From Mucilaginibacter rubeus (GTDB lineage: Bacteria; Bacteroidota; Bacteroidia; Sphingobacteriales; Sphingobacteriaceae), in assembly GCF_014643835.1 (NCBI RefSeq), contig NZ_BMKD01000004.1, forward strand, positions 372,001 through 436,000: 64,000 nucleotides of DNA. The letters run 5' to 3'. Positions 18,017-28,226 of this stretch are shown here, one piece after another. Position numbers and translations under genes: made by a program. Below the pieces are notes generated by a model. It worked only from the letters and a program-made list of their open reading frames with translations, made no database searches and was not told the DNA's origin. Each line of letters starts with the position of its first letter. Within the stretch, counting starts at the first letter, position 1.

Positions 18017-18541
18017 ATGTTTTTTATCCAATCACAACGGTTAAAGATGATACCGTTAACACACGCGCAATTATTATTGCTTAAACAAAACCGTAAGCTG
18101 CTGGAGCTATCATTAGGCTTAACTCCTTCAGCTATGCTAATCGATCCGTTATATCTCAAAGAAATTGATGATGCTTTCGATAGTTTCTGGCTACCTAATA
18201 CGCTCGCCTTCCCTGATAAATACCTGTGGTATACCAGCTGGGAGATCGTTCTTAAAAGCACCAATACCGTCATTGGCGGCATAGGCTTTGCCGGTTATCC
18301 TAATGATGCCGGCGAAGCGGAGATTGGTTATATGATCGACGCCAACCAGCATAACAAAGGTTATGCTACAGAGGCTTTACAATTACTTTCGCACTGGGCA
18401 TTTACACATGAATTTGTGAAAGCTATCATAGTGCATACTTATGCAGATAACCTGCCATCACGAAGGATATTGGAAAAGTGCGGTTTCACTTTGATGAATG
18501 AAGTTGAAGACTTATTGACTTATAGCCTGAACCGCGAGTAA
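18017..18541 (+). CDS. GNAT-family N-acetyltransferase (RimJ/RimL-like)
   Basis: A 174-residue cytoplasmic enzyme. Motif A, which holds the acetyl-CoA pyrophosphate, is YMIDANQHNKGYATEAL (Q/R-x-x-G-x-G/A pattern as NKGYATEA), and motif B includes YADNLPSRRILEKCGF, typical of the RimJ/RimL branch. It would transfer acetyl from acetyl-CoA to an amine (protein N-terminus, antibiotic or metabolite; not predictable). An alternative start at 18047 would shorten it by 10 residues. It is convergent with rplQ across a strong terminator. Confidence 0.9.
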   Translation: MFFIQSQRLKMIPLTHAQLLLLKQNRKLLELSLGLTPSAMLIDPLYLKEIDDAFDSFWLPNTLAFPDKYLWYTSWEIVLKSTNTVIGGIGFAGYPNDAGEAEIGYMIDANQHNKGYATEALQLLSHWAFTHEFVKAIIVHTYADNLPSRRILEKCGFTLMNEVEDLLTYSLNRE

Positions 18542-18591
18542 ACAGATCAGGAATCGCCATGATTTTACCTAAAACCGGCAGTCAATTACAT

Positions 18592-18626
18592 AAAAAACGG
18601 CCCACTCAAATGAGTGGGCCGTTTTT
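18592..18626. terminator. Bidirectional terminator between GNAT and rplQ
   Basis: AACGGCCCACTC (18597-18608) and GAGTGGGCCGTT with an AAAT-type loop, flanked by an A-run and a T-run. It works on both strands and ends the ribosomal block. Confidence 0.92.
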
Positions 18627-18651
18627 AGTATCCGTTAAACCGAATAATTAA

Positions 18652-19203
18652 TTATTCGCCTTTTTCAGCGTTTTCTTCGTTTTCAGAAGGTGCAGGTGCT
18701 TCAGCAGCCGGTTCTTCTTTAACGTCTTCAACTAATACAGCTTCTTCTGCAGCTACAGGAGCAGCAGTTTTAGCTTTTGCACCAGAACCACCACGACGAC
18801 GGGTTGATTTCTTAGCAGGAGCAGCAGCGTCAGCACCGTAAACAGTGTTGTAATCAACAAGCTCGATGATTGCCATTTCAGCGTTATCGCCTAAACGGTT
18901 TTCTAACTTGATGATACGGGTGTAACCACCCGGACGGTTAGCAATTTTTTCAGCGATTTCGCGGAAAACGATTGATGTAGCGTCTTTATCCTGCAGGTAG
19001 CTGAATACTGTACGACGTGAGTGCGTAGTATCGTTTTTTGATTTTGTTAAAAGTGGCTCAACATAACCGCGTAAAACTTTTGCTTTTGCTAATGTTGTAG
19101 TGATACGCTTGTGTAAAATAAGCGAAGATGCCATGTTAGCCAGCATCGCTTTGCGGTGGCTGGTAGTACGGCCTAAGTGATTGTTTTTGTTTCCGTGTCT
19201 CAT
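18652..19203 (-). CDS. rplQ: Ribosomal protein L17
   Basis: L17 of the large subunit. The conserved core [41 protein letters not shown] is followed by a C-terminal extension of about 55 residues that is first basic ([15 protein letters not shown]) and then acidic ([15 protein letters not shown]). Total 183 residues against about 120-130 in most bacteria; such tails are frequent in Bacteroidota. Last gene of the block. Confidence 0.97.
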   Translation of the reverse strand: MRHGNKNNHLGRTTSHRKAMLANMASSLILHKRITTTLAKAKVLRGYVEPLLTKSKNDTTHSRRTVFSYLQDKDATSIVFREIAEKIANRPGGYTRIIKLENRLGDNAEMAIIELVDYNTVYGADAAAPAKKSTRRRGGSGAKAKTAAPVAAEEAVLVEDVKEEPAAEAPAPSENEENAEKGE

Positions 19204-19280
19204 TGTTTTATATATTTCACGTGCATACCGTTGGGCGATAGGCTCAAGCCCTCGGAATTATGCTTTCGCTTAATGTTTGC

Positions 19281-19369
19281 AACAAGAATCAAGAGCCAAG
19301 AAATCAAGAGTCAAGATATAAAATTCCTGATTCTTGCTTCTCACCGTCTTGCTTCTTTCTTATTCTTCG
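19281..19369. repeat. Degenerate tandem-word inverted repeat, rplQ-rpoA gap
   Basis: Left arm 19281-19316 repeats AAGAATCAAGAGCC-like words. Right arm 19328-19369 repeats their complement (GATTCTTGCTTCT, GTCTTGCTTCTTTC). Together they would fold into a long imperfect stem in the mRNA. Confidence 0.7.
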
Positions 19370-20352
19370 TCTAACTTAAATTTAGACAGGTTCATGCCAA
19401 AAGATAAACCTTTTGATTTAACCAGGTCCTGGATCTCAGTTAATGATTTTTTACCAAAGTTCCTGAATTTTAACATGTCAGCAACATCGTACGATACCAG
19501 ATCAGCCAGGCTGCGGATATCAGCAGCTTTAAGGCAGTTAAGGGCACGTACAGAAAGGTCAAGATCAACCAGTTCGGTTTTAAGGATCTTGCGCATGTGC
19601 AGGATCTCTTCATCAACTTCTTTGGTTTCTTCTTTAGCCTGTGCTTCAAGCATCATGTTTTCATCACTGAACAGCATGAAGTGCTGGATCAGGATCTTAG
19701 CTGCTTCTTTCAAAGCATCTTCAGGATGGATCGAACCATCGGTAGCAATATCCAATACTAATTTTTCATAGTCGGTTTTTTGCTCAACACGATAGTTTTC
19801 GATGGTATATTTTACGTTTTTGATCGGCGTATAGATCGAGTCGATAGCGATCACACCTACGTTAGCGTCAGGATTTTTATTTTCCTCGCTTGGTACGTAA
19901 CCACGGCCCTTGCCTACAGTAAGCTCAACTTCAAGCGTTACAGCCGGGTCCATATTGCAAAGTACCAAATCAGGATTTAATACAGTAAAGTTGTTAGAGA
20001 ATTTGGTGATATCTCCTGCTTTAAATGCATCCTGGCCATTTACAATAACAAATATTTTCTCGCTGTCGCCAGATTCACCTGTTTTCTTAAAACGAACTTG
20101 TTTAAGGTTCAGGATGATCTCGGTTACGTCTTCAACAACACCTTTGATGGTTGAAAATTCATGCGTTACTCCCGAAAAACGAACAGAAGTAATTGCATAA
20201 CCTTCAAGTGATGAAAGTAAGATACGACGCAGAGCATTACCAATGGTTACACCAAAACCTGGTTCTAACGGACGAAATTCAAACGTACCATCAAAATCAT
20301 TTGCTTTTTGCATGATAACCTTGTCTGGTTTTTGAAATGCTAAAATTGCCAT
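19360..20352 (-). CDS. rpoA: DNA-directed RNA polymerase subunit alpha
   Basis: A 330-residue RNA polymerase alpha subunit. The N-terminal domain ([36 protein letters not shown]) dimerises and seats beta and beta-prime. The C-terminal domain ([39 protein letters not shown]) is the helix-hairpin-helix part that contacts UP-element DNA and activators. Normal length. Note that a free-standing alpha-CTD-like protein occurs at 9384. Confidence 0.98.
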   Translation of the reverse strand: MAILAFQKPDKVIMQKANDFDGTFEFRPLEPGFGVTIGNALRRILLSSLEGYAITSVRFSGVTHEFSTIKGVVEDVTEIILNLKQVRFKKTGESGDSEKIFVIVNGQDAFKAGDITKFSNNFTVLNPDLVLCNMDPAVTLEVELTVGKGRGYVPSEENKNPDANVGVIAIDSIYTPIKNVKYTIENYRVEQKTDYEKLVLDIATDGSIHPEDALKEAAKILIQHFMLFSDENMMLEAQAKEETKEVDEEILHMRKILKTELVDLDLSVRALNCLKAADIRSLADLVSYDVADMLKFRNFGKKSLTEIQDLVKSKGLSFGMNLSKFKLDEE

Positions 20353-20390
20353 TTATATCCTTTATTTATTGTTTACTTGATAATTGATTT

Positions 20391-20532
20391 GAGATATGGG
20401 ATTTGAGATGTGAGATTTACTCTGCTGTTCAAACGCTTATTCAAATCTTTTGTTTGTGATTTGCATATATACGAAAACCAGAAATGAGATTTGAAAAAAC
20501 TCTCAAATCTCACATCTGATATCTCATATCTT
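20391..20532. repeat. Degenerate tandem-word inverted repeat, rpoA-rpsD gap
   Basis: Left arm 20391-20417 (GAGATATGGGATTTGAGATG...) and right arm 20499-20532 (CTCAAATCTCACATCTGATA...) are complementary repeats of a GAGATTTGAGAT word, with about 80 nt between. Confidence 0.72.
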
Positions 20533-21139
20533 ATTTAGAGTACAACTCGACGATCAGGTTTTCCTTGATGTTTTCAGGGATCTCATCGCGGTTAGGATAG
20601 TTAAGGAATTTACCTGTAAGGTTGTTCGCATCCCACTCTAACCAGCTGTATTTGTTGATTCTTCTACCGGCTACTGAAGTAGTGATAGCCTCTAATGATT
20701 TAGATTTTTCACGTACTGCAACCACATCACCAGCTTTCAATGCATATGAAGCGATGTTTACAACAGCACCGTTAACAGTGATGTGTTTGTGGTTAACCAA
20801 TTGGCGAGCTGCCGAACGTGTAGGAGCAATACCTAAACGGAAAACAGCGTTATCTAAACGTGCTTCCAGGAATTTCAACAGGTTTTCGCCTGTGATACCT
20901 TCTTTAGCAGAAGCGCGGTGAAATAAGTTTTCGAACTGACGCTCTAATACACCATAAGTGTATTTAACTTTTTGTTTCTCTTGCAACTGAGTAGAGTACT
21001 CTGATTGCTTTCCACGGCGTTTTGAAGCACCGTGCATGCCCGGAGGATAGTTTTTACGTTCTAACGCTTTGTCCGGACCGAAGATCGGCTCACGGAAACG
21101 ACGGGCAATTTTGGATTTTGGTCCTGTATATCTGGCCAT
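20531..21139 (-). CDS. rpsD: Ribosomal protein S4
   Basis: A 202-residue primary 16S rRNA-binding protein of the small subunit. N-terminal helices ([15 protein letters not shown]) are followed by the S4 RNA-binding domain ([39 protein letters not shown]). The N-terminal zinc-binding cysteines of some S4 proteins are absent (C-minus form). The end, [14 protein letters not shown], is the family C-terminus. Confidence 0.98.
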   Translation of the reverse strand: MARYTGPKSKIARRFREPIFGPDKALERKNYPPGMHGASKRRGKQSEYSTQLQEKQKVKYTYGVLERQFENLFHRASAKEGITGENLLKFLEARLDNAVFRLGIAPTRSAARQLVNHKHITVNGAVVNIASYALKAGDVVAVREKSKSLEAITTSVAGRRINKYSWLEWDANNLTGKFLNYPNRDEIPENIKENLIVELYSK

Positions 21140-21206
21140 TTTTGTGTGTTCTTAAAGTATCATGCAGCCTGCAGCTGCCGAATCTTAGCTTTAAAAAATA
21201 TGTTAA

Positions 21207-21596
21207 TTAAACTCTTCTTCTTTTTGAAGGACGGCAACCGTTGTGTGGAAGCGGTGTAATATCTTTAATCGTAGTTACTTCGATACCTGCAGTTTGCAAA
21301 GTACGGATAGCTGACTCACGACCGGCACCTGGGCCTTTTACAAATACTTCAACTTTACGTAAGCCTAAGTCATAAGCAACTTTACCGCAATCGGCAGCAG
21401 CTTGTGAGGCAGCGTAAGGAGTATTCTTTTTTGAACCTTTGAAACCCATTTTACCAGCTGATGACCAAGAAACTGCCTGGCCGGTTTTGTTGGTAAGGGT
21501 GATGATGATGTTGTTGAAAGTAGCATTGATATGCGCTTCGCCAACAGGCTCAACAATCACAATGCGTTTTTTGGTTACTTTTTTAGCTTTAGCCAT
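21207..21596 (-). CDS. rpsK: Ribosomal protein S11
   Basis: A 129-residue platform protein of the 30S subunit. [19 protein letters not shown] and the C-terminal [18 protein letters not shown] match the family. It contacts the Shine-Dalgarno helix region of 16S rRNA. Full length. Confidence 0.98.
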   Translation of the reverse strand: MAKAKKVTKKRIVIVEPVGEAHINATFNNIIITLTNKTGQAVSWSSAGKMGFKGSKKNTPYAASQAAADCGKVAYDLGLRKVEVFVKGPGAGRESAIRTLQTAGIEVTTIKDITPLPHNGCRPSKRRRV

Positions 21597-21698
21597 TTTT
21601 TAAATCTGTTACTTACGAATTACTGGATCAATACGATAATCCGGACCCGTAAAAATTACTTAATGAGGTATTCCTGACGAATTAAAGGTTATCAAGCG

Positions 21699-21735
21699 GC
21701 TATTAACCAATCTCTAACCTCTAAACACCAATCAC
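21699..21735. repeat. Half-element of CTAATCTCTAAC-type words, rpsK-rpsM gap
   Basis: ACCAATCTCTAACCTCTAAACACC and onward repeats a short word. The same word family appears at 47397-47425 (CCCTAATCTCTAATCACTAA). A matching second arm is not evident in this 138-nt gap. Confidence 0.45.
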
Positions 21736-22112
21736 TATTTAGTAGCTTTCTTTTTGTTAGCAACTGTTTTACGTTTACCTTTACGGGTACGTGAATTGTT
21801 TTTAGTACGCTGACCACGTAATGGTAAACCTTTACGGTGACGTGTACCACGGTAACAACCAATATCCATCAAACGCTTAATGTTAAGCTGCACTTCTGAA
21901 CGTAATGCACCTTCAACCTTAATTTGGTCGTTAATAATTCCGCGTATAGAAGATAATTGCTCATCGGTCCAGTCTTGTACTTTGATGTTAAAATCAATAC
22001 CAGCATCAGTCAAAATTCTTTGAGCTGTTGAGCGACCAATACCGAAAATGTAAGTAAGTCCGATTTCTCCTCTTTTATTCTTTGGTAAATCAATACCTGA
22101 TATCCTTGCCAT
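21735..22112 (-). CDS. rpsM: Ribosomal protein S13
   Basis: A 125-residue head protein of the 30S subunit that contacts the large subunit and P-site t[23 protein letters not shown] and [20 protein letters not shown] are diagnostic. The basic tail ends [13 protein letters not shown]. Confidence 0.98.
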   Translation of the reverse strand: MARISGIDLPKNKRGEIGLTYIFGIGRSTAQRILTDAGIDFNIKVQDWTDEQLSSIRGIINDQIKVEGALRSEVQLNIKRLMDIGCYRGTRHRKGLPLRGQRTKNNSRTRKGKRKTVANKKKATK

Positions 22113-22121
22113 ATTTCTTGT

Positions 22122-22198
22122 AATTTATTGAGTTATCGAATTATTGAACTATCGAATCGCTATCATCAGTAATTCAATCATTCTCCAATTCAGTAATT
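22122..22198. repeat. Degenerate tandem-word inverted repeat, rpsM-rpmJ gap
   Basis: Left arm 22122-22157 (TTATTGAGTTATCGAATTAT...) and right arm 22166-22198 (CAGTAATTCAATCATTCTCC...) are imperfect complements built from an AATTATTGA-type word. It fills nearly the whole 91-nt gap. Confidence 0.68.
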
Positions 22199-22203
22199 TT
22201 TTC

Positions 22204-22320
22204 TTAGCCCTGGCGTTGTTTAAACTTCGGGTTCTTTTTGTTAATAACGTAAAGTTTCCCGTTACGGCGGATGATTTTGCAATCAGCGCTGCGCTTTTTG
22301 ATGGATGCTCTAACTTTCAT
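22204..22320 (-). CDS. rpmJ: Ribosomal protein L36
   Basis: A 38-residue protein: [20 protein letters not shown], then [21 protein letters not shown] at 22320, stop at 22204. It has only one Cys, and the Cys-Cys-Cys-His zinc set of the classic L36 is gone (Cys14 only; position 17, after IIR, has no Cys). This is the zinc-free form, common in this phylum. It lies 4 bp downstream of infA. Confidence 0.96.
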   Translation of the reverse strand: MKVRASIKKRSADCKIIRRNGKLYVINKKNPKFKQRQG

Positions 22321-22324
22321 CTTT

Positions 22325-22543
22325 TTATTTATATCTATAGGTTATTCTACCCTTTGTTAAATCGTATGGACTCATTTCCAGTTTCACCCTGTCGCCAGGA
22401 AGAATTTTGATGTAGTGCATACGCATTTTGCCCGATATGTGCGCTATAATCTCATGACCATTTTCAAGTTCAACTCTGAACATTGCATTTGACAATGCCT
22501 CTCTAATTGTACCGTCTTGCTCAATCGAAGATTGTTTAGCCAT
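22325..22543 (-). CDS. infA: Translation initiation factor IF-1
   Basis: A 72-residue OB-fold (S1-like) protein that occupies the ribosomal A site during initiation. [40 protein letters not shown] and [20 protein letters not shown] are as in all bacterial IF-1. Full length. Confidence 0.98.
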   Translation of the reverse strand: MAKQSSIEQDGTIREALSNAMFRVELENGHEIIAHISGKMRMHYIKILPGDRVKLEMSPYDLTKGRITYRYK

Positions 22544-22607
22544 ATTTTGTTGATTATTACTTAATTATCCGCCCTAAAACCGGGATGCAAAATTAATAAA
22601 AAATTAT

Positions 22608-23399
22608 TTAATTATTATTTTTTTCTTTTAAAACATTTTCTACGTAATCAAACGTCGATAAAATGTCTGGAGTACCTTTTCGTACCGCTACTGTATGCTC
22701 ATAATGTGCCGAAGGTTTCTTGTCAGATGTTGAAACTGTCCAGCCATCATCCCAAAACTTAACACCGGCACGGCCGGCATTGATCATGGGCTCAATGGCT
22801 ATCACCATGCCTTCTTCCAGTTTGATACCGGCACCGCGTTTGCCATAGTTAGGTACTTCGGGCTTTTCGTGCAGCTTTAATCCTACACCATGGCCAACAA
22901 GTTCCTTTACTACACCAAAGCCGTTCTTTTCGGCATGCTCCTGTACCGCGTATCCTATATCACCAATACGCATCCCTACAACCGCCTTTTCAACACCCAG
23001 CTTTAAGCATTCCTGCGTTACACGCATCAGCTTTTTAACCTGGTCGTTAACTTCACCAATGGCAAAGGTATAAGCCGAGTCGCCGTAGTATTTATTTAAA
23101 ACAACGCCGCAATCAACTGATACCAGGTCGCCCTCAGTTAAAACATGCGATCCGGGGAAGCCGTGTACAACCTGGTCATTCAGGGAGATACACAGTGAAT
23201 AAGGAAATCCGTGATAGTTTAAAAAGGCAGGAATCCCGCCGTTGTCCCGTATAAAGGTTTCGGCAAGCTTATCCAGTTCAATTGTTTTAACACCCGGAGC
23301 AATAACCTTAGCTATCTCTCCGAGTGTTTTTGAAACAAGTAAAGAACTTTCTCTTATGAGTTCTATCTCTTCGACAGACTTATAATTGATTTTTGACAT
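22608..23399 (-). CDS. map: Methionine aminopeptidase, type I
   Basis: A 263-residue cytosolic metalloprotease that removes the initiator Met from nascent proteins. The five metal ligands are visible: Asp in VSVDCGVV, Asp in YYGDSAYTF, His in GHGVGLKLHE, Glu in AIEPMIN and Glu in HYEHTVAV. It lacks the zinc-finger extension of type Ic. It follows secY by 6 bp. No adk is present between secY and map. Confidence 0.97.
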   Translation of the reverse strand: MSKINYKSVEEIELIRESSLLVSKTLGEIAKVIAPGVKTIELDKLAETFIRDNGGIPAFLNYHGFPYSLCISLNDQVVHGFPGSHVLTEGDLVSVDCGVVLNKYYGDSAYTFAIGEVNDQVKKLMRVTQECLKLGVEKAVVGMRIGDIGYAVQEHAEKNGFGVVKELVGHGVGLKLHEKPEVPNYGKRGAGIKLEEGMVIAIEPMINAGRAGVKFWDDGWTVSTSDKKPSAHYEHTVAVRKGTPDILSTFDYVENVLKEKNNN

Positions 23400-23405
23400 T
23401 GCTAA

Positions 23406-24749
23406 TTAAATCGCTGTCGGACTGGTACCGGCAGCGGCAGGCATAGCTGTACGTCCCTTAATCCGTCCGGTTTTCATTAAACCATCATAATGGCGCATCA
23501 ACAGGTGACTTTCTATTTGCTGTAATGTATCCAAAACAACACCCACCAGGATGATCAGCGATGTACCGCCGAAGAACCTTGCGAATACCGGAGATACACC
23601 AACCAAACTGGCCAATGCCGGGATGATTGCTATAATAGCCAGGAATACTGATCCTGGTAAAGTGATCTTTGAAATTACGCCATCAATAAACTCTGCAGTA
23701 GTACGGCCTGGTTTAATGCCCGGGATAAAGCCACCATTCTTCTTCATATCATCGGCCATTTGGTTAGGATTAACCGTAATGGCGGTATAGAAGTAAGTGA
23801 ACAGGATGATCAATATCCCAAACAACAGGTTATGCTCCCATGAGTTATAGTTAGCTAAAGCTATCAATATACCGTTTGATGATACGTTAGGGAAAAACTG
23901 CGATACAGTTTGCGGGATAAACATCAATGCCTGAGCAAATATGATTGGCATTACACCTGCAGCATTAACCTTTAAAGGTATATACTGGCGTACACCGCCA
24001 TATTGTTTGTTACCCACAATACGTTTAGCGTATTGTACCGAAATTTTACGTGTTCCCTGTACTATCAGTATAGTAAACATTACTACACCAATAAGACCTA
24101 CGATCTCCACAATGAAAGCAATTAAACCACCGGCACCGCCATTACGCGAAACGAACTCGGTAGTAAACGCCATTGGTAACTGAGCAATGATACCCACCAT
24201 AATAATAAGTGAGATACCATTACCGATACCTTTATCGGTGATCTTTTCGCCTAACCACATTACAAATAATGTACCTGCCGTTAACACAAACGTGTTAATG
24301 AAGATAAAGGTAAAAGGATCGGCAATAGTCCTTGCATCAGCAGCAACCTGCGACTTAAGGTAACCTATAGCCTGTAAAAAGGTAATACCTATTGTCAGGT
24401 AGCGGGTCCATTGGTTAAGCTTGTTGCGACCGCTTTCACCTTCTTTTTGCAATTTGGTAAAATACGGAACGGCAATACCCAGCAGTTGCACCACAATTGA
24501 AGCCGAAATGTAAGGCATAACACCTAACGCGAAAATAGAGGAACGTGAAAACGATCCTCCTGCAAACATATTCAGCAATCCTACTAATCCTTCTGCCTTT
24601 TGAGTTGATGCTACCGCGGCGTTAACGCCCGGTAAAACCACGAATGAGCCTACACGATATATTAAAAGAAATAAGAGTGTGTTAGTAATACGCACTCTCA
24701 GATCTTCGATTTTCCAGATATTGGATAATGTGGTGAAAAATTTCTTCAT
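23406..24749 (-). CDS. secY: Preprotein translocase subunit SecY
   Basis: A 447-residue inner-membrane channel of the Sec system with ten hydrophobic segments. Recognisable parts are LLIYRVGSFVVLPGVN (TM1), the plug-side GGSFSRSSIFALGVMPYISA (TM2) and RIVGNKQYGG with VNAAGVMPIIFAQ. The C-terminus is slightly extended (AMPAAAGTSPTAI). It exports unfolded proteins with SecA, SecE and SecG. Confidence 0.98.
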   Translation of the reverse strand: MKKFFTTLSNIWKIEDLRVRITNTLLFLLIYRVGSFVVLPGVNAAVASTQKAEGLVGLLNMFAGGSFSRSSIFALGVMPYISASIVVQLLGIAVPYFTKLQKEGESGRNKLNQWTRYLTIGITFLQAIGYLKSQVAADARTIADPFTFIFINTFVLTAGTLFVMWLGEKITDKGIGNGISLIIMVGIIAQLPMAFTTEFVSRNGGAGGLIAFIVEIVGLIGVVMFTILIVQGTRKISVQYAKRIVGNKQYGGVRQYIPLKVNAAGVMPIIFAQALMFIPQTVSQFFPNVSSNGILIALANYNSWEHNLLFGILIILFTYFYTAITVNPNQMADDMKKNGGFIPGIKPGRTTAEFIDGVISKITLPGSVFLAIIAIIPALASLVGVSPVFARFFGGTSLIILVGVVLDTLQQIESHLLMRHYDGLMKTGRIKGRTAMPAAAGTSPTAI

Positions 24750-24754
24750 CGAAA

Positions 24755-25201
24755 TTATAACTTAACTATGGTACCACCTGCAGCTTCAATAGCTTTTTGA
24801 GCTGTAGCAGTAAATGCATGTGCTTTAACTTCTAATTTGGCAGTAAGCTCACCACGACCCAGGATCTTAACCAGGTCGTTACGTGATACCAAACCGTGCT
24901 CTTTCAAAGTATCAAAATCAACAGCAGTAAGCGAAAACTTTGTTACTAATTCCTGAAGTACGTCAAGGTTTACACCTGTGTACTCAACACGGTTAGGGTT
25001 TTTAAAGCCCACTTTAGGCACACGGCGCTGTAAAGGCATCTGACCGCCTTCAAAGCCTACCTTGGTGCTGGTACCTGAACGTGAACCGGCGCCTTTGTGG
25101 CCACGGGTTGACGTACCGCCACGGCCAGAACCTGTACCACGGCCAATTCTTTTTCTATTTTTGGTTGAACCTTCTGCAGGTTTTAAATTACTTAAATTCA
25201 T
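24755..25201 (-). CDS. rplO: Ribosomal protein L15
   Basis: A 148-residue large-subunit protein. The start at 25201 (MNLSNLKPAEGSTKNRKRIG) matches the family; an ATG 18 nt upstream is not used by homologues as recalled. The Gly/Arg-rich GRGTGSGRGGTSTRGHKGAG tract threads into 23S rRNA. It lies 5 bp upstream of secY, the classic spc-operon order. Confidence 0.97.
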   Translation of the reverse strand: MNLSNLKPAEGSTKNRKRIGRGTGSGRGGTSTRGHKGAGSRSGTSTKVGFEGGQMPLQRRVPKVGFKNPNRVEYTGVNLDVLQELVTKFSLTAVDFDTLKEHGLVSRNDLVKILGRGELTAKLEVKAHAFTATAQKAIEAAGGTIVKL

Positions 25202-25205
25202 GATA

Positions 25206-25385
25206 TTAAATATTTTCAACCGCTACCAGGTGGTTCACTTTCCTAACCATCCCAACTATAGCAGGTGTAGCCTCAACTTCCACACTGTGGTTAATTTTAC
25301 GCAAGCCTAAAGCCTCGATTGTTTTTTTCTGGCGTTCCGTTCTGTCGATCACGCTCTTAATCTGTGTTATTTTGATCTTAGCCAT
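25206..25385 (-). CDS. rpmD: Ribosomal protein L30
   Basis: A 59-residue protein, [20 protein letters not shown] at the start, [20 protein letters not shown] and [13 protein letters not shown] at the end. ATG at 25385, TAA at 25206. It sits between rpsE (6 bp) and rplO (4 bp), its standard position. Confidence 0.97.
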   Translation of the reverse strand: MAKIKITQIKSVIDRTERQKKTIEALGLRKINHSVEVEATPAIVGMVRKVNHLVAVENI

Positions 25386-25391
25386 GACTGA

Positions 25392-25910
25392 TTATCCGTT
25401 AAATACTTTACCTAAACTAATTCCGCGCTGTTGTGCTACTGTATTTGCATCACGTAACTGGGCTAATGCCGATACGGTTGCTTTTACCACGTTGTGCGGG
25501 TTTGATGAACCTTTTGATTTTGCCAATACGTTGTGTACACCTGCCGATTCTAATACGGCACGCATAGCACCACCAGCAATTACACCGGTACCGTTAGCAG
25601 CTGGTTTAATGAAAACAAAACCACCGCTAAATTTACCAATTTGCTCATGAGGTACAGTTCCGTTAATGATTGGAACTTTTACCAGGTTCTTTTTAGCATC
25701 ATCAATGCCTTTAGCAATAGCTTCAGTTACCTCTTTAGCTTTACCTAAACCGTAACCTACAACACCGTTTTCATCACCTACTACCACGATAGCAGAGAAG
25801 CTGAAAGTACGGCCGCCTTTGGTTACTTTGGCAACACGCTGTATGCTTACCAAGCGGTCTTTTAATTCGATCTCGCTTGTTTTTACTCTTTTTATGTTGA
25901 TTGTTGACAT
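25392..25910 (-). CDS. rpsE: Ribosomal protein S5
   Basis: A 172-residue protein of the 30S body near the mRNA entry channel. Double-stranded-RNA-binding N-terminal part: [40 protein letters not shown] and [19 protein letters not shown] are conserved. Full length. Confidence 0.98.
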   Translation of the reverse strand: MSTINIKRVKTSEIELKDRLVSIQRVAKVTKGGRTFSFSAIVVVGDENGVVGYGLGKAKEVTEAIAKGIDDAKKNLVKVPIINGTVPHEQIGKFSGGFVFIKPAANGTGVIAGGAMRAVLESAGVHNVLAKSKGSSNPHNVVKATVSALAQLRDANTVAQQRGISLGKVFNG

Positions 25911-25922
25911 TTCTCTTTTCGA

Positions 25923-26273
25923 TTAAAAGTTTAAACCACCTTCACGTGCACCTTCGGCCAATGACTTAACACGGCCATGGTACAGGTAACCGTTCCTGTC
26001 GAAAACCACATCTTTAATACCTGCAGCGATAGCTTTTGAAGCTACCAGTTTGCCTACAGCTACTGATTGATCTGATTTTGTACCTTCAGCGGCAAAATCT
26101 TTTGATAAAGATGATGCTGAAACTAAAGTTTTACCGGTTACATCGTCAATGATCTGCGCATAAATACCTTTATTACTTCTAAATACTGACAGGCGGGGAC
26201 GTTCTGTTGACCCTGAAAGGCGTTTCCTGATGCCTTTTTTAATCCTGTCTCTTCTTGATAGTTTAGCTCCCAT
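25923..26273 (-). CDS. rplR: Ribosomal protein L18
   Basis: A 116-residue 5S rRNA-binding protein. Basic N-terminus ([18 protein letters not shown]), then [20 protein letters not shown], and the C-terminus [19 protein letters not shown]. Confidence 0.98.
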   Translation of the reverse strand: MGAKLSRRDRIKKGIRKRLSGSTERPRLSVFRSNKGIYAQIIDDVTGKTLVSASSLSKDFAAEGTKSDQSVAVGKLVASKAIAAGIKDVVFDRNGYLYHGRVKSLAEGAREGGLNF

Positions 26274-26278
26274 GACGA

Positions 26279-26836
26279 TTATTTTTTAGATGCTGATTTA
26301 CCTGCTTTTCTTCTCAAAATCTCGCCCTGGAACTTGATACCTTTACCTTTGTAAGGCTCTGGTGCGCGTAATGAACGGATTTTAGCTGCTACCTGGCCAA
26401 TTAACTGTTTGTCAATTGATTCAAGGATGATGGTTGGGTTTTTACCCTTATCAGCAGTGGTTGTAACTTTAATTTCTTGCGGTAATTCAAATACATAGTG
26501 GTGAGAGAAACCCAACACTAAATCTAATGTATTACCGGTATTGGTGGCACGGTAACCTACACCCACTAATTCCTGGGTTACTTTGTAACCTTCGGTTACA
26601 CCAATTACCATGTTATTTAAAAGCGCGCGGTATAAACCATGTAACGCTTTGTGACGTTTTTGATCAGACGGGCGTTGAACCAGTAACTGACCGTCTTCCT
26701 GTGCAATAGTGATATCGCTATCAATTGCCTGTTGCAACTGGCCTTTAGGACCTTTTACGGTAACAACATTATCTGCTGAAACTGTAATGGTTACTCCCTG
26801 TGGCAGTGCTATCGGTGCTTTTCCTACTCTTGACAT
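26279..26836 (-). CDS. rplF: Ribosomal protein L6
   Basis: A 185-residue protein near the sarcin-ricin loop, with two similar domains. [19 protein letters not shown] starts it, and [20 protein letters not shown] is the invariant C-terminal signature. Full length. Confidence 0.98.
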   Translation of the reverse strand: MSRVGKAPIALPQGVTITVSADNVVTVKGPKGQLQQAIDSDITIAQEDGQLLVQRPSDQKRHKALHGLYRALLNNMVIGVTEGYKVTQELVGVGYRATNTGNTLDLVLGFSHHYVFELPQEIKVTTTADKGKNPTIILESIDKQLIGQVAAKIRSLRAPEPYKGKGIKFQGEILRRKAGKSASKK

Positions 26837-26853
26837 TGCTTAAATTTCTTCTG

Positions 26854-27252
26854 TTAATAAACGTAGCATAAAACCTCACCACCAACATTTTGCTGACGAG
26901 CTTCTTTATCAGACATAACGCCTTTAGAAGTTGACAGGATGGCGATACCTAAACCATTTAATACACGTGGCATGTTTTCCATACCTGCGTATTTCCTCAA
27001 ACCTGGTTTGCTGATGCGCGAAATGCTGCGGATAGCAGAAATTTTAGTTATCGGGTGGTATTTCAAAGCAACTTTGATAGTGCCCTGAGGACCATTATCC
27101 TCAAACTTATAATTTGCAATGTAACCTTTGTCGAAAAGCACCTTAGTGATTTCCTTCTTCAGATTTGATGCAGGAATTTCAACAACCCGGTGGTTGGCTT
27201 TAATAGCATTCCTTACTCTTGTAAGATAATCTGCGATTGGATCTGTATTCAT
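26854..27252 (-). CDS. rpsH: Ribosomal protein S8
   Basis: A 132-residue central-domain 16S rRNA-binding protein. MNTDPIADYLTRVRNAIKAN and ILSTSKGVMSDKEARQQNVG are diagnostic. In E. coli S8 is the translational repressor of its operon. Here the gene is preceded by a 148-nt gap holding a tandem-word inverted repeat instead of direct coupling to rpsN. Confidence 0.98.
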   Translation of the reverse strand: MNTDPIADYLTRVRNAIKANHRVVEIPASNLKKEITKVLFDKGYIANYKFEDNGPQGTIKVALKYHPITKISAIRSISRISKPGLRKYAGMENMPRVLNGLGIAILSTSKGVMSDKEARQQNVGGEVLCYVY

Positions 27253-27334
27253 TTTATTGTGTTATGACGGTGGTTTCCTTCCGGTAACATCCCGGGCGAC
27301 CTTCCATCGGTTAATTCATTCATTTTAAGCTCAA

Positions 27335-27402
27335 TGCATAAAGCAAAAAGCCTAAAGCTTTTATGCCTTACGCTTTTCGCCTTTTGCTTTCAGCTTTTGC
27401 TT
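27335..27402. repeat. Degenerate tandem-word inverted repeat, rpsN-rpsH gap
   Basis: Left arm 27335-27360 (GCATAAAGCAAAAAGCCTAA...) and right arm 27361-27402 (TTTTGCTTTCAGCTTTTGCT and CGCTTTTCGCC) are complementary runs of AAAGCAAAAGGC-like words with almost no loop. Confidence 0.7.
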
Positions 27403-27670
27403 ACCAGCTTGCTTTTTTTACTCCCGGGATCTTGCCTTCAAGAGCCATTTCACGGAATGTAACACGTGAAATGCCAAACTGACGCATATAACCACGAGGG
27501 CGGCCGGTTAATTTGCAACGGTTGTGCAGTTTTACCGGTGATGATGCTTTTGGTAATTTATCTAAAGCAGCGTAATCGCCAGCTTCTTTTAAAGCAGCTC
27601 TTTTTTCAGCGTATTTAGCTACTAATTTTGCGCGCTTTACTTCACGTGCTTTTACACCTTCTTTAGCCAT
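27401..27670 (-). CDS. rpsN: Ribosomal protein S14 (zinc-free type)
   Basis: An 89-residue head protein of the 30S subunit. The start at 27670 ([20 protein letters not shown]) is chosen over an ATG 30 nt upstream because it matches the family N-terminus. [20 protein letters not shown] and the ending GVKKASW are standard. It has one Cys and no CxxC pairs, so it is the longer zinc-independent form. The first 8 bases overlap the end of rplE. Confidence 0.97.
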   Translation of the reverse strand: MAKEGVKAREVKRAKLVAKYAEKRAALKEAGDYAALDKLPKASSPVKLHNRCKLTGRPRGYMRQFGISRVTFREMALEGKIPGVKKASW

Positions 27671-28226
27671 TGCTATTTTGATTTTTAAATGGTAAACCAA
27701 ATTGTTTCAACAACTCCAATGCTTCAACATCGTTTGTTGCGGAGGTTACAAAGGTAATATCCATACCTTGGATTTTATTGATTTTGTCAATATTTATCTC
27801 AGGGAAGATAATTTGCTCAGTAATACCTAATGTATAGTTGCCGCGGCCATCAAAACCTTTATCGTTGATGCCTTTGAAGTCACGGATACGTGGCAGGGCT
27901 ACAGCGATTAAACGATCCAAAAACTCGTACATTGTGTTGTCACGCAGGGTAACACGTACGCCAACCGGCATATTTTTACGCAATTTAAAGTTTGAGATAT
28001 CTTTTTTAGATTTTGAAGATACTGCTTGCTGACCAGTGATGGTAGTTAACTCGGTGATGGTGTTTTCGATCAATTTCTTGTCGGTAGTTGCACCACCTAC
28101 ACCCTGGTTAATGGCAATTTTCTCCAATTTAGGAACCTGCATTACGCTTTTGTACTGAAATTTATCTTTCAGTGCGGTGCGGATTTCGTCCTTGTATTTT
28201 GATTTTAATCTTGGTACGTAAGTCAT
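27663..28226 (-). CDS. rplE: Ribosomal protein L5
   Basis: A 187-residue 5S rRNA-binding protein of the central protuberance. [36 protein letters not shown] and [18 protein letters not shown] are family signatures. Its start overlaps the rplX stop by one base. Confidence 0.98.
   Translation of the reverse strand: MTYVPRLKSKYKDEIRTALKDKFQYKSVMQVPKLEKIAINQGVGGATTDKKLIENTITELTTITGQQAVSSKSKKDISNFKLRKNMPVGVRVTLRDNTMYEFLDRLIAVALPRIRDFKGINDKGFDGRGNYTLGITEQIIFPEINIDKINKIQGMDITFVTSATNDVEALELLKQFGLPFKNQNSNG

Noticed and set aside
17676-18044. Plus-strand frame of 122 codons
   Set aside because: It reads through a dispersed repeat and overlaps the GNAT start; composition is not protein-like.
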